Below are positions 16,764 to 25,274 of a stretch of 64,000 nt of DNA, piece after piece; position 1 is the first letter of the stretch; every line of letters starts with the position of its first letter. A program made the position numbers and the translations under genes. The stretch is taken from assembly GCF_002019735.1 (NCBI RefSeq), contig NZ_KV917378.1, positions 372,001-436,000 of the forward strand. Direction: 5' to 3'. A model generated the notes under the pieces. The model saw nothing but the letters and a program-made list of their open reading frames with translations, ran no database searches and was not told the DNA's origin. The stretch is from Salipaludibacillus agaradhaerens (lineage in GTDB: Bacteria > Bacillota > Bacilli > Bacillales > Salisediminibacteriaceae).

Positions 16764-17711
16764 GTGAAAAAAACATTACTAAAATATCCTTGGCTCGTCT
16801 ATGTCATGCTAGCTTGTGCCACAAGTAGCTGGGGAAGTGCGTTTATTGCTGGAAATATTGCTACTCAGGACCTAGATCCAAGTACAGTGGCTTTTTTTAG
16901 ATTCTTTTTTGCTACATTATTATTAATTCCCCTTATGTTCTGGTTGGATAAAGGAGGACGGCGCCCTAAAGGTAAGGAATGGCTAATGATGGGGTTTCTT
17001 GGATTGACAGGTATTGCGTTATATAACATTGCTTTTTTTATTGCCACAAGAGATGCACCAGTGGTTAAAAGCTCACTTTTTATTGCTTCTAATCCCATAT
17101 TAATTCTGCTAATGTCTGCTCTTTTTTAAAAGGAAAAGATAAAAGGAAGACAGGTTATCGGGTTAATCCTAGCACTAAGTGGGGCAAGTATCATTATAAC
17201 GGAGGGCCAGTTTAGCACATTGATATCTGATGGTTTTCACCAAGTTGATTTAGTTCTATTAATAGCCGTTATATGTTGGGCGTTATATAGTGTCGTTGGA
17301 AAGGTAGCTTTACAAACATTCAGCTCGCTAACATGTACAACTTATGCTGTAGGAACTGGCACTATCATGTTACTTCCCTTTGCCATCGTAGAAACAAGCT
17401 ATACGGAGCTTCAAAACACCAGTCTACTGTCATGGGGAGCAATTATTCATATGAGTATCATCGTATCTGTGATTAGTTTTGTTATGTACTATCAGGGGAT
17501 AAAAATGATTGGTGCTGCGAAAGCCTCGATTTTCATCAATTTAATGCCTTTGTCTGCGGTTATTCTGGCAGTAGTTATCCTGGATGAAGCCTTTACATTT
17601 GTTCATTTTTTAGGAGCTCTTCTTGTCTTAACAGGTGTGACAATTGGCAGCAGAAGTGGGAGCATTGGGAACAAAACAACGAAAACCACTGTAATGGCTG
17701 ATGGGAGGTAA
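16764..17711 (+). pseudogene. EamA family (DMT superfamily) transporter interrupted by an in-frame stop
   Basis: The frame codes for a typical ten-helix EamA transporter of about 315 residues, but codon 122 (17127-17129) is TAA. The reading frame does not shift: translation continues in the same frame with KEKIKGRQVIGL, and family members have a Leu between the F and KEK, so a single TTA to TAA change explains it. Both EamA halves are otherwise intact, which suggests a recent mutation, a sequencing error, or stop read-through. The GTG start has GAGGAG upstream. The next gene starts 6 bp after the stop. Confidence 0.75.
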
Positions 17712-17716
17712 AATAA

Positions 17717-20026
17717 ATGGGTAAACAAGCGCAATATAAGTCACTAATAAACGAAATAGAAAAATGGAAGAATACATCTTTTAAACAGGCGAATGAAGCT
17801 GAGCTGGTGAGAATATTAGACAACGATCTGTTGGAAGATGAGGACCAAATAGCTGACGTGATGGCAATGCTTGCAGGTAGGCGGTATGAACGAAAAAGAG
17901 AATGGGATAATCAAGTAGACCAACTACTTACTGGCGCTAGTGATAAAGCGCCTTCTTCACCTTACGTGGCAGATATATGGGTTGATTTAGCATTATCATC
18001 TATGAACGAACCTTGGTTTCTAGAAGAATTACCTAAAATTCGTGAAACAGATCATAGCCAAGGAAGGAAAAGTAAAATAGACCGACTCTTAACCCTTGTG
18101 CAACAAGCAAAAGCTTGGTATCAAGAGTTAAAGGGAAAGGAAGAACGCATAGAACACGTGTTACGCTATGCAACTGATGAAGATAAGAAAGAGAAAATAA
18201 AAGAGGCCTTAAGTTTAATCGAACAGGTCGGTAACTGCCTTGAAGAGATTTTAAGGAGTGCAAAAGCATATAAAAGAACAATTAACGGGATCTACGCCTC
18301 TAGGGAAAAAAAACAACAGCTAGATGATGCCCTCGATGAATTGAAGGATTACCTTCACCAATGGGAAACTTGGCGAAAGACAACTGATGAAGAGGAAACA
18401 ACGGCTTTAGCTACTCTATATGCTATGACAGGTATTGATGAAGTAAAACGCAAAGTAGAAACCCATTATCATTACCTTGAATATGAAAAGGAACGGCAGC
18501 GGCAAGGCTATCATTTTGAAAACGAAAGAAGCTTGAACATGATTTTAACTGGTAACCCAGGAACAGGTAAAACATCTATTGCGCGACTGTTAGCTAAAAT
18601 TTATTATGATCTAGGTGTTCTGCCCCGTGAAGAGGTAGTGGAAGTGGATCGATCACATTTGGTAGGAGCTTATGTAGGACAAACAGAAGAAAAAACAATG
18701 AAAGTGATTCAACAAGCGTTAGGCGGCATCCTGTTCATTGATGAAGCATACAGCTTAAAGCGGGAAGGAAGCGGCGGGGCAGATTATGGCCAAACGGCGA
18801 TTGATACACTCGTCTCTGCTCTAACTAGCGGAGACTATGCAGGTAAATTTGCAGTAATCCTTGCAGGTTACCCAGAAGAGATGAGGACATTTTTATGGAG
18901 TAATCCTGGTTTACGAAGCCGTTTTCCCGAAACAAATCATATTTATTTACCCGATTTTTCTATGGAGGAGCTTTTGGAAATCGCCGAGCATGTCGCGTTA
19001 GATAACGATTTTTCCTTAACGGAAGAGGCTTTAACGGAACTGAGGAAACGACTAGAAAAAGAAAAAGTAGATGAAAGTTTTGGCAATGCCAGAACAGTAA
19101 AAAATATTATTTTGGATGCTATCTTTCATAAGGGCGCGCAAACTGCGAAAGAAAAAGTATATTCCAAAGAAAGCTTTACCGTGTTAGATGCTGATGCATT
19201 CAAACGACATGACCGCACAGATGATAATGATGAGCAAGTCGGTGAGACTCAATTAAATAAGCTTGTTGGATTAACGAATGTAAAAAGAGAAGTACATCAA
19301 CTTTCTTCCTTTGTGCAGATGCAAAAAAAACGAGAAAAACTTGAGTTACCTACCGTCCCCATTCAACTTCATGCTGTGTTTACAGGTTCACCAGGCACTG
19401 GAAAAACAACGGTGGCAAGTATTTATAGCCAAATTTTATATGATTTAGGACTTTTAAAACGAGGTCATATGATTGTCACGGGTCGAAGTGATTTAGTAGC
19501 TGGGTATGTGGGGCAAACGGCGATAAAGACTAAAAAGAAAATTCGTGAAGCACTTGGAGGCGTCTTATTTATTGATGAAGCTTATTCTTTAGTTAGCAAA
19601 GGACCACAAGATTTCGGCAGAGAAGCAGTAGATACGTTGGTAGAAGAAATGTCAAAGCACGGTGAAAACCTCGTTGTGGTGTTAGCTGGCTACTCTGCAG
19701 AGATAGCCAAATTGATGAAAACAAATCCAGGCCTTGCGTCTAGATTTAAAAAATATATAGATTTTCCAGACTATTCACCAGATGAGCTCTTACAGATATT
19801 AAAGTACTATATTGATCAATTCGGGTACACATTGGACGATACGGCGGAAGAAGCATTGCGAAAAGAACTTCATAAAAGGCCCCAAAAAGGTAATGGACGA
19901 GCCATGAAAGATCAAGTTGAAGAAGCGGTACAGCGTCAAGCTTTTCGGTTAATTCAAGAGGCTAATAGCCATGATGTTTCACGGTTGACGATAGATGATT
20001 TCCCGCTGATGGACGAGGAGGATTAA
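17717..20026 (+). CDS. AAA+ ATPase with two CbxX/CfxQ (SpoVK-like) modules
   Basis: A 769-residue protein. Residues 1-230 are helical and charged with no recognised domain. Two AAA+ modules of the CbxX/CfxQ family follow, each complete: Walker A GNPGTGKT (about 279) and GSPGTGKT (about 556), Walker B GGILFIDEAYSL and GGVLFIDEAYSL, and SRF arginine-finger segments after NPGL. SpoVK of B. subtilis and the EccA ATPases of mycobacterial type VII systems have a single module of this kind. The gene overlaps no other but is 2 bp from yneP and 6 bp from the broken transporter, so it may be in one transcript with them. Substrate unknown. Confidence 0.8.
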   Translation: MGKQAQYKSLINEIEKWKNTSFKQANEAELVRILDNDLLEDEDQIADVMAMLAGRRYERKREWDNQVDQLLTGASDKAPSSPYVADIWVDLALSSMNEPWFLEELPKIRETDHSQGRKSKIDRLLTLVQQAKAWYQELKGKEERIEHVLRYATDEDKKEKIKEALSLIEQVGNCLEEILRSAKAYKRTINGIYASREKKQQLDDALDELKDYLHQWETWRKTTDEEETTALATLYAMTGIDEVKRKVETHYHYLEYEKERQRQGYHFENERSLNMILTGNPGTGKTSIARLLAKIYYDLGVLPREEVVEVDRSHLVGAYVGQTEEKTMKVIQQALGGILFIDEAYSLKREGSGGADYGQTAIDTLVSALTSGDYAGKFAVILAGYPEEMRTFLWSNPGLRSRFPETNHIYLPDFSMEELLEIAEHVALDNDFSLTEEALTELRKRLEKEKVDESFGNARTVKNIILDAIFHKGAQTAKEKVYSKESFTVLDADAFKRHDRTDDNDEQVGETQLNKLVGLTNVKREVHQLSSFVQMQKKREKLELPTVPIQLHAVFTGSPGTGKTTVASIYSQILYDLGLLKRGHMIVTGRSDLVAGYVGQTAIKTKKKIREALGGVLFIDEAYSLVSKGPQDFGREAVDTLVEEMSKHGENLVVVLAGYSAEIAKLMKTNPGLASRFKKYIDFPDYSPDELLQILKYYIDQFGYTLDDTAEEALRKELHKRPQKGNGRAMKDQVEEAVQRQAFRLIQEANSHDVSRLTIDDFPLMDEED

Positions 20027-20028
20027 AC

Positions 20029-20451
20029 ATGTTTATAGATGAAACGACTATCACAGTTAGGTATGCAGAAACAGATCAAATGGGTGTTGTATATCATGCC
20101 AATTACCTCGTGTGGTGTGAAATTGGGAGAACGGGATTAATTGAACAGCTAGGCTTTAAATATACGGATATGGAGAAGCAAGGTGTATTATCTCCTGTCA
20201 TTAATGTCAATATGAATTATTTACGACCTGCAAAATATGGTCAACAAGTAACAATTAAAACATGGATTGAATCTTATACAGGCATTAGAGTCAAATACGG
20301 TTACGAGATGCACAATTCGCTGGAGGAATTATGCTTAACTGGGACGAGTGAGCATGTGTGTGTTAATGCGGAAACATTCCGCCCTGTAAATATTAAAAAA
20401 GTATTTCCTGACTGGCACATCGCTTATGAGACGCACAAACGTCATGTATAA
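20029..20451 (+). CDS. yneP: Acyl-CoA thioesterase (YneP-like, hotdog fold)
   Basis: A 140-residue 4HBT-type thioesterase. The motif RYAETDQMGVVYHANYLVWCE near residues 10-30 holds the catalytic Asp and the HxNYxxW pattern of YbgC-like enzymes (shown here as its core, ETDQMGVVYHANY). It would hydrolyse short acyl-CoA esters in the cytosol. It starts 2 bp after the AAA+ gene with GAGGAGG as ribosome site. In B. subtilis yneP lies next to tlp and yneQ, as here. Confidence 0.85.
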   Translation: MFIDETTITVRYAETDQMGVVYHANYLVWCEIGRTGLIEQLGFKYTDMEKQGVLSPVINVNMNYLRPAKYGQQVTIKTWIESYTGIRVKYGYEMHNSLEELCLTGTSEHVCVNAETFRPVNIKKVFPDWHIAYETHKRHV

Positions 20452-20464
20452 AAGGTGTAACTGA

Positions 20465-20494
20465 TGAATGTTTTTTGAGCCTTCGAACACACTA
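20465..20494 (+). promoter_or_regulatory. Sigma-G promoter of tlp
   Basis: TGAATG and CACACTA are spaced by 17 bases, each one base away from the sigma-G consensus (TGAATA, CATACTA). It lies about 35 bp before tlp, which is a known sigma-G gene in B. subtilis. Confidence 0.65.
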
Positions 20495-20528
20495 TTGACG
20501 AATGTTATATAGAAAGGAGGCTTGGGAA

Positions 20529-20756
20529 ATGGCTAAAAAGGACGACCGTTCCAATAATGTTGAAAGATTAGAAGCTATGGTGGAAAACACCGAGGAAAAC
20601 ATAGAAGAGGCAAGTTCCACACTCGATAATCGTCATTTGTCTGAACAAGAAAAAAACAACATTCGTCATAAAAATGAGCGTCGGGAGCAGAGTATTGAAG
20701 CATTTAAGAATGAAATCGCCGACGAAAAAGGAGACAGAGAGCACGGGCGTATTTAA
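20529..20756 (+). CDS. tlp: Small acid-soluble spore protein Tlp
   Basis: A 75-residue acidic helical protein that matches Tlp of B. subtilis: DDRSNNVERLEAMVENTEENIEEA and KNERREQSIEAFKNEI (cores DDRSNNVE and RREQSIEAF). Despite the old name thioredoxin-like protein it is a minor spore protein made in the forespore. The ATG at 20529 is chosen because AAAGGAGG lies 9 bases upstream; a longer frame from 20502 covers that site. Terminator follows. Confidence 0.9.
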   Translation: MAKKDDRSNNVERLEAMVENTEENIEEASSTLDNRHLSEQEKNNIRHKNERREQSIEAFKNEIADEKGDREHGRI

Positions 20757-20761
20757 ACCTG

Positions 20762-20804
20762 TGAGCTCAGCCAAGAGATTAGTTGCTCTAGCTGAGCTTT
20801 TTTT
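20762..20804 (+). terminator. Rho-independent terminator after tlp
   Basis: AGCTCAGC pairs with GCTGAGCT across a loop of about 19 bases, followed by seven T. Confidence 0.75.
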
Positions 20805-20807
20805 AAT

Positions 20808-21169
20808 ACAAACAATAGTAGATAATACATACTAACTTAAAGCTAAACGGTTGGGTGAATGAGTGAAATGTGGGAATAGGCCCTTTTAGGTGTGAAGAGA
20901 TTAGAAAGAGGGAAATCCACAATAGAACCATTAAATATCGTATGTTTCTTTGAGCCAAGTGTTTTTTATAGAAGAATGAATGTACAATGCGAAGAAGCTC
21001 CTCTCTGGAGCGGAAGATATATGTATGAGTCACCGCTTAGTTTGTTATGATGAAAGTGATCAGATAGTAACGTTTAAAAAATAAAGGTGGTAAGTAGACG
21101 GAAAAGAAGATCTCCCTTGAATTTCATCCACAATCTGTTATTAAATAGAAGTGTGAAAGGAGATTTGAT
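20808..21169. other. Gene-free region between tlp and yneQ
   Basis: A 76-codon open frame on the minus strand has no ribosome site and a composition unlike a protein, so I do not call it. One small hairpin (AGCTCC/GGAGC, near 20995) is present. GAAAGGAG before 21170 belongs to yneQ. Confidence 0.5.
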
Positions 21170-21484
21170 ATGGCATTCGGAGTCAAGCGCCAAGAACTAA
21201 CAGAATGGAAACAAAATGTACTTAAAGGTCGCGTGTCATTTTTAACTCATTTTTGGTACGATCCACGATTTCCTGAGTATAAAACGGTTACGAAAGCGGC
21301 ATGTGCTGACCGTGACATTCTTTTAGCATGGGGTGGGAAATATGGGTTAAAAGAATCATGGCTCCATGAAAGAGAAAGCTTCCCTCATTTTGATTTAATA
21401 GGAGAAACAGAAAAGCGCATATTACGGGCGGAAGGCTGCTATGAGAAGTTATTACAGCTTGAAAATAAAGCTGGAATAAAGTGA
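21170..21484 (+). CDS. yneQ: Conserved hypothetical protein YneQ
   Basis: A 104-residue soluble protein that opens MAFGVKRQELTEWK and has the FLTHFWYDPRFP and TKAACADRDILLAWG segments of YneQ. Function unknown. The place after yneP and tlp agrees with B. subtilis. Conserved Cys, Trp and His residues (HFWYD, WLHERESFPHFDL) suggest a metal or nucleotide site, but nothing is proven. GAAAGGAG lies 9 bases before the ATG. Confidence 0.7.
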   Translation: MAFGVKRQELTEWKQNVLKGRVSFLTHFWYDPRFPEYKTVTKAACADRDILLAWGGKYGLKESWLHERESFPHFDLIGETEKRILRAEGCYEKLLQLENKAGIK

Positions 21485-21532
21485 AGAAAAGCATGCGTAT
21501 CTATCAATTATAATTTGAAAAGGGTGATAATA

Positions 21533-22363
21533 ATGCTAGAGTTTCAGCAAAACGTCATTGCTACACTGAAAGTGAAGCCACATATTGATCCTAAAGAGGA
21601 AATCAGGAATAGAATAAACTTTCTTAAGGCGTACGTAAAAAAAGCTGGAATGAAAGGATATGTGCTTGGTATATCTGGTGGGCAAGATTCCTCACTACTC
21701 GGAAAGTTAATTCAACTTGCCATGGAAGAATTAAATACTGAGGAGAAGACAGATGACTATACATTTATTGCTGTCCGTCTTCCATATGGAGAACAAGCCG
21801 ATGAAGTTGATGCGCAAACTGCTCTCAACTTTATTCAGCCGTATAAAAGAGTGACTGTCAATATAAAAAAAGCGGTAGATGGTTCAGTTTCTCAGTTCAT
21901 AGAGGCCACTGGCGAAACGATGTCCGATTTTGTAAAAGGCAATACGAAGGCTAGAGAAAGAATGAAAGTCCAATATGATCTAGCGGCTCATTTTAAATGT
22001 TTAGTTGCGGGAACCGACCATGCAGCAGAAGCCGTTACAGGATTTTTCACTAAATTTGGAGACGGTGCATGTGATGTGACGCCCTTATTTGGCTTAAATA
22101 AACGGCAAGGAAAAGAACTTCTGAAATTTTTGGAAGCACCTGAGATTTTATACACGAAAACACCGACAGCTGACCTTGAAGATGAGCAACCTTTGCTATC
22201 AGATGAGCAAGCTCTAGGTATGACGTATGATCAAATCGATGACTACTTAGAAGGAAAAGAACTCCCTGAGGATATTAAGAAGAATTTAGAGAGGCGCTAT
22301 AAGTTAACTGAACATAAACGGCAATTGCCTGTCACCCTTTTTGATTATTGGTGGCAATCATAA
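21533..22363 (+). CDS. nadE: NH3-dependent NAD+ synthetase
   Basis: A 276-residue enzyme that makes NAD from deamido-NAD, ATP and ammonia, close in length to NadE of B. subtilis. The pyrophosphatase loop SGGQDSS is near residue 46. Other signatures are RLPYGEQADE, GNTKARERMKVQYDLA and AGTDHAAEAVTGFFTKFGDG (each partly shown). There is no glutaminase domain, so it uses free ammonia. ATG 21533 is preceded by AAAGGGTGAT; the frame from 21515 is too long. Its stop overlaps the start of the PHP gene (TAATG). Confidence 0.95.
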   Translation: MLEFQQNVIATLKVKPHIDPKEEIRNRINFLKAYVKKAGMKGYVLGISGGQDSSLLGKLIQLAMEELNTEEKTDDYTFIAVRLPYGEQADEVDAQTALNFIQPYKRVTVNIKKAVDGSVSQFIEATGETMSDFVKGNTKARERMKVQYDLAAHFKCLVAGTDHAAEAVTGFFTKFGDGACDVTPLFGLNKRQGKELLKFLEAPEILYTKTPTADLEDEQPLLSDEQALGMTYDQIDDYLEGKELPEDIKKNLERRYKLTEHKRQLPVTLFDYWWQS

Positions 22364-23214
22364 TGGCTCTAAAAGCAGATCTTCATATGCATTCCACTGC
22401 CTCGGACGGCGGGTATTCGCCGTCTGAAGTAGTAAGGCTTTGTGCTAAAGGGGAACTTGATCTTATTTCTCTAACGGATCATGATACGACAACAGGTATT
22501 GCAGAAGCTAAAAAGTCAGCGGCCTATTATAACATTCGTTTTATTCCTGGAATTGAATTATCAACACGAATAAATGATCAAAGTGTTGATATTTTAGGTT
22601 ATGGTATAGATGTGACCGATCATCAGTTTCAGGAAACGCTCGCTTTCCATCGTCACAAACGTGAACAAAGGATGGTAAGAATGATAGAAAAGTGTCGTGA
22701 TCATGATCTACACATTTCACTAGAAGATGTAGAAGCTCAAGTAACAGGAGAGACATATTCTCGTCCACATCTTGCGAAGGCTTTAATGAAAAAAGGGTAT
22801 GGTGCTTCCGTACACGAGATCTTTGAAAGATATATAGGCTATGGGAAACCATGTTATGTAATGAAAGAGAAAGAAATGCTTCCTCAAGAAGCAATAAGGG
22901 TTATTCACGAAGCAGGAGGGGTAGCGATCGTTGCTCATCCGATTTATTATGATATAGATGAATCGATTTTCAAGTGGTGCATAGAAGATGGTCTTGATGG
23001 AATTGAAGTCTATCATAGAGACCACTCTCCACACGCCATAGCGCGCTTTCGTCGTCTCACTGAACGAATAGAAGAAACATTAGGAAAGTCTATCCTTAAG
23101 ACAGGTGGGTCTGACTTTCATCATGAAGACTTCGGACGAGAAGGAGAACGGCTAGGGGTGACTAAGCTTCCTTTTCAAGAGGCCGAAAAGCTGTGGGAGC
23201 GCTGTAATTCATAA
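22363..23214 (+). CDS. PHP domain phosphoesterase (TrpH/RNase AM-like)
   Basis: A 283-residue PHP protein with metal ligands in DLHMHSTASDG at the N-terminus, LTDHDTT near 40, GIELST near 65, VAHPI near 190 and GSDFHHED near 250. The family includes the 5'-3' exoribonuclease RNase AM (YciV) and 3',5'-nucleotide bisphosphate phosphatases. The start overlaps the nadE stop by one base, indicating translational coupling, though a functional tie to NAD synthesis is not established. Confidence 0.85.
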   Translation: MALKADLHMHSTASDGGYSPSEVVRLCAKGELDLISLTDHDTTTGIAEAKKSAAYYNIRFIPGIELSTRINDQSVDILGYGIDVTDHQFQETLAFHRHKREQRMVRMIEKCRDHDLHISLEDVEAQVTGETYSRPHLAKALMKKGYGASVHEIFERYIGYGKPCYVMKEKEMLPQEAIRVIHEAGGVAIVAHPIYYDIDESIFKWCIEDGLDGIEVYHRDHSPHAIARFRRLTERIEETLGKSILKTGGSDFHHEDFGREGERLGVTKLPFQEAEKLWERCNS

Positions 23215-23356
23215 GTCGCCAACTCACTAGGGAGGCATGTTATCAAAAGCTGTCTCTTTCCTGCTTTTCTAAAATATTTTAATGATCTGCCTTATCAATG
23301 ATAACGCAACTTAATCAATCCCCCTTTAAACTATTTTCCAAAAAAAATGTAGTTTG

Positions 23357-23652
23357 GAATGTACCTGAATCCGTTACTGGTGGACGCTTTCCGCGGGCAC
23401 GGCCTCAGCCTCCTCGACGCAAAAAAACGCGTCTGTGAGGTCTTCAGCTCGCGCTGTTCCCGCTGGCGTCGCCACCATTCACTGCTTCGAGTAAATAGAA
23501 AATTCTAAATGAAGTAGCCTGAAATTTTGTTAGAATTTAGCATAGGGACGATTATTTAGTTCAAATGCTTATTCACCAGCCGGCCGCGGAAAGCGAATGG
23601 ATGGATTGCAAATCAACACTTACTATCACGGATTTCAGGATGTATTTAATAC
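23357..23652. repeat. GC-rich palindromic element with terminal inverted repeats
   Basis: The two ends are inverted copies: GTACCTGAATCCGT at the left and ACGGATTTCAGGATGT at the right, and further in GGACGCTTTCCGCGGGC against GGCCGCGGAAAGCG. The left half also contains a GC-rich hairpin region (about 23379-23480) in which GGTGGACGC faces GCGTCGCCACC. I recall very similar GC-rich sequences scattered between genes in many Bacillus genomes. It carries no ORF and is far more GC-rich than its surroundings, so it is probably a non-autonomous mobile repeat (MITE-like). Confidence 0.7.
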
Positions 23653-23894
23653 TTTATTCTTAAAAATCAGTCGTTTTTAATGTCGCATGAATGATCGGAA
23701 AAAGGATTAAATTCACAAACTTCCTATGATGAAAGAATGGCGTGAACTGACGCCACTCATAACCCGTGGTATAATTTAAAATACGAGCTGATGAACTGAT
23801 CTCTGTCAAATGTGTTAGGACTCTAGCAAAAGATCGTGGTCGGCTATAGCGATCTTCATAAAATATGAATGATTTACAAAAGGGGGAAGAGAGC

Positions 23895-25103
23895 TTGGAT
23901 CCATTAGAAGTAATAGAAAATGTCCCACAGGTCGTGCCTCAGTTTCAGCCAGTTTTAAATTCTAGTGAGTATCGGATTATCGGTTATGAAGTACTGGGTA
24001 GGATAAATCAAGATGGGGCACTTAACTCTTTAGGGCCTTTCTTTCGCGATTTGTCTGTGCCATCAGAATACAAGTGGGAAGTGGATAAAGAACTTTATCG
24101 TCAAGCTGTAAAACGCGTTTTGGAAGGAAAGCTTTTATCCCGTTTATTCTTTAATGTGGATCCTAATACCCTTGTACAGCTGCATTGTTTAGAAGAATTA
24201 ATGGAGCTTTTTGAGGAATTTTGTAAAGAAGGCTTACATAGAAAACAAGTCGTATTTGAAATGAGATTGACTGATTATCAAGGTGATTTGAACGATTTAA
24301 GTCATATGATCATGTACATGAAAGCAAGCGGCTACAGTGTGGCGTTAGATGATATAAAAACGAATGATGCTAATTTAGATCAACTGTCTAAACTGGAACC
24401 CAATATCATTAAAGTGGAATTATCTGACTTGAAATCATCTGTCAACGTGCATACCTATCGAGATGTGTTAAGTGCTTTATCTATTTTTGCTAGAAAAATT
24501 GGTGCTGGATTACATTTTAAAGGTATTCAAGATGCTCACCAGCTTCACATAGCATGGAAGCATGGCGGTCGATTTTTACAAGGCTTTTATCTTCATGAAC
24601 CCGTTAATGAGTTTATAGATGAGTATACAATTCACCCTTTTCTCCAGAAAAGTATTCATTCTTTTATTGATATGGCTCATAGGAAATTGCAAAGTCAAAT
24701 TGACTTTATCCGCTGGATGGATGCAAAAATGGAAGAAAAGAGTCATGACGTGTTTACTGATCAGCTAGTTGAAAACATTGCAAAAGAAACGCATGATGCC
24801 TCTTTCCGTGTCTATGTATGTGATGTGTATGGTTATCAAAAAAGTCCAAACTGGATTAAAAATGAAGATAAACAATGGACCCCTGATGAAACTACACGAG
24901 GGAAAAATTGGAGCTGGCGTACGTACTTTCTCGCCCATATTATGCAAATGAAGTATCGTAAATCAGGTGTGTTATCTGATAAATATCGAGATATAGAAAC
25001 GAATGACCTCATCCGTACCTATTCGTATCCTTTAGGGGAGGAGCATTATATTTTTATCGATCTTGACCCTGTTTTTTTATTTGAGAACGATTGGCTTCTT
25101 TAA
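23895..25103 (+). CDS. ykuI: Degenerate EAL domain protein (YkuI-like)
   Basis: A 402-residue protein that matches YkuI over its length: an N-terminal EAL domain (about 10-250) and a C-terminal PAS-like region (KNWSWRTYFLAHI, IRTYSYPLGEEHYIFID). YkuI binds cyclic di-GMP without clear hydrolysis in vivo. Here EAL is EVL in GYEVLGR, and the usual EGVE motif reads KGIQ, so the catalytic Glu is gone and hydrolysis is unlikely. DDIKTNDANLD keeps Asp pairs. TTG 23895 is chosen because AGGGGGAAG lies upstream and MDPLEVI aligns with the YkuI start. Likely a c-di-GMP effector. Confidence 0.85.
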   Translation: MDPLEVIENVPQVVPQFQPVLNSSEYRIIGYEVLGRINQDGALNSLGPFFRDLSVPSEYKWEVDKELYRQAVKRVLEGKLLSRLFFNVDPNTLVQLHCLEELMELFEEFCKEGLHRKQVVFEMRLTDYQGDLNDLSHMIMYMKASGYSVALDDIKTNDANLDQLSKLEPNIIKVELSDLKSSVNVHTYRDVLSALSIFARKIGAGLHFKGIQDAHQLHIAWKHGGRFLQGFYLHEPVNEFIDEYTIHPFLQKSIHSFIDMAHRKLQSQIDFIRWMDAKMEEKSHDVFTDQLVENIAKETHDASFRVYVCDVYGYQKSPNWIKNEDKQWTPDETTRGKNWSWRTYFLAHIMQMKYRKSGVLSDKYRDIETNDLIRTYSYPLGEEHYIFIDLDPVFLFENDWLL

Positions 25104-25110
25104 ACTGTTG

Positions 25111-25262
25111 TTTATCACAGATAACCGTCCGTAAAACGCTCGCCTCAAAATACAGAGGCGTGATAACGGACGCTCATGTTCTGATTCACGCAACGACCAA
25201 TCAGTGGGAGGAGAACGAAAACACCTACTGATTAAAGGTTCGTTTTATAGCGGAAAACGAGA
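25111..25262 (+). repeat. Structured intergenic repeat, copy D
   Basis: A full, well-kept copy from TTTATCACAGATAACCGTCC to GGTTCGTTTTATAG. The inner hairpin CGCCTC/GAGGCG encloses the AAAATACA loop, the long-range stem CCGTCCGT pairs with ACGGACG, and CAATCAGT faces ACTGATT in the 3' hairpin. Confidence 0.85.
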
Positions 25263-25274
25263 GGGTATTCTATT

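Noticed and set aside
20803-21033. 76-codon minus-strand frame
   Set aside because: No ribosome site and no family resemblance; treated as chance.
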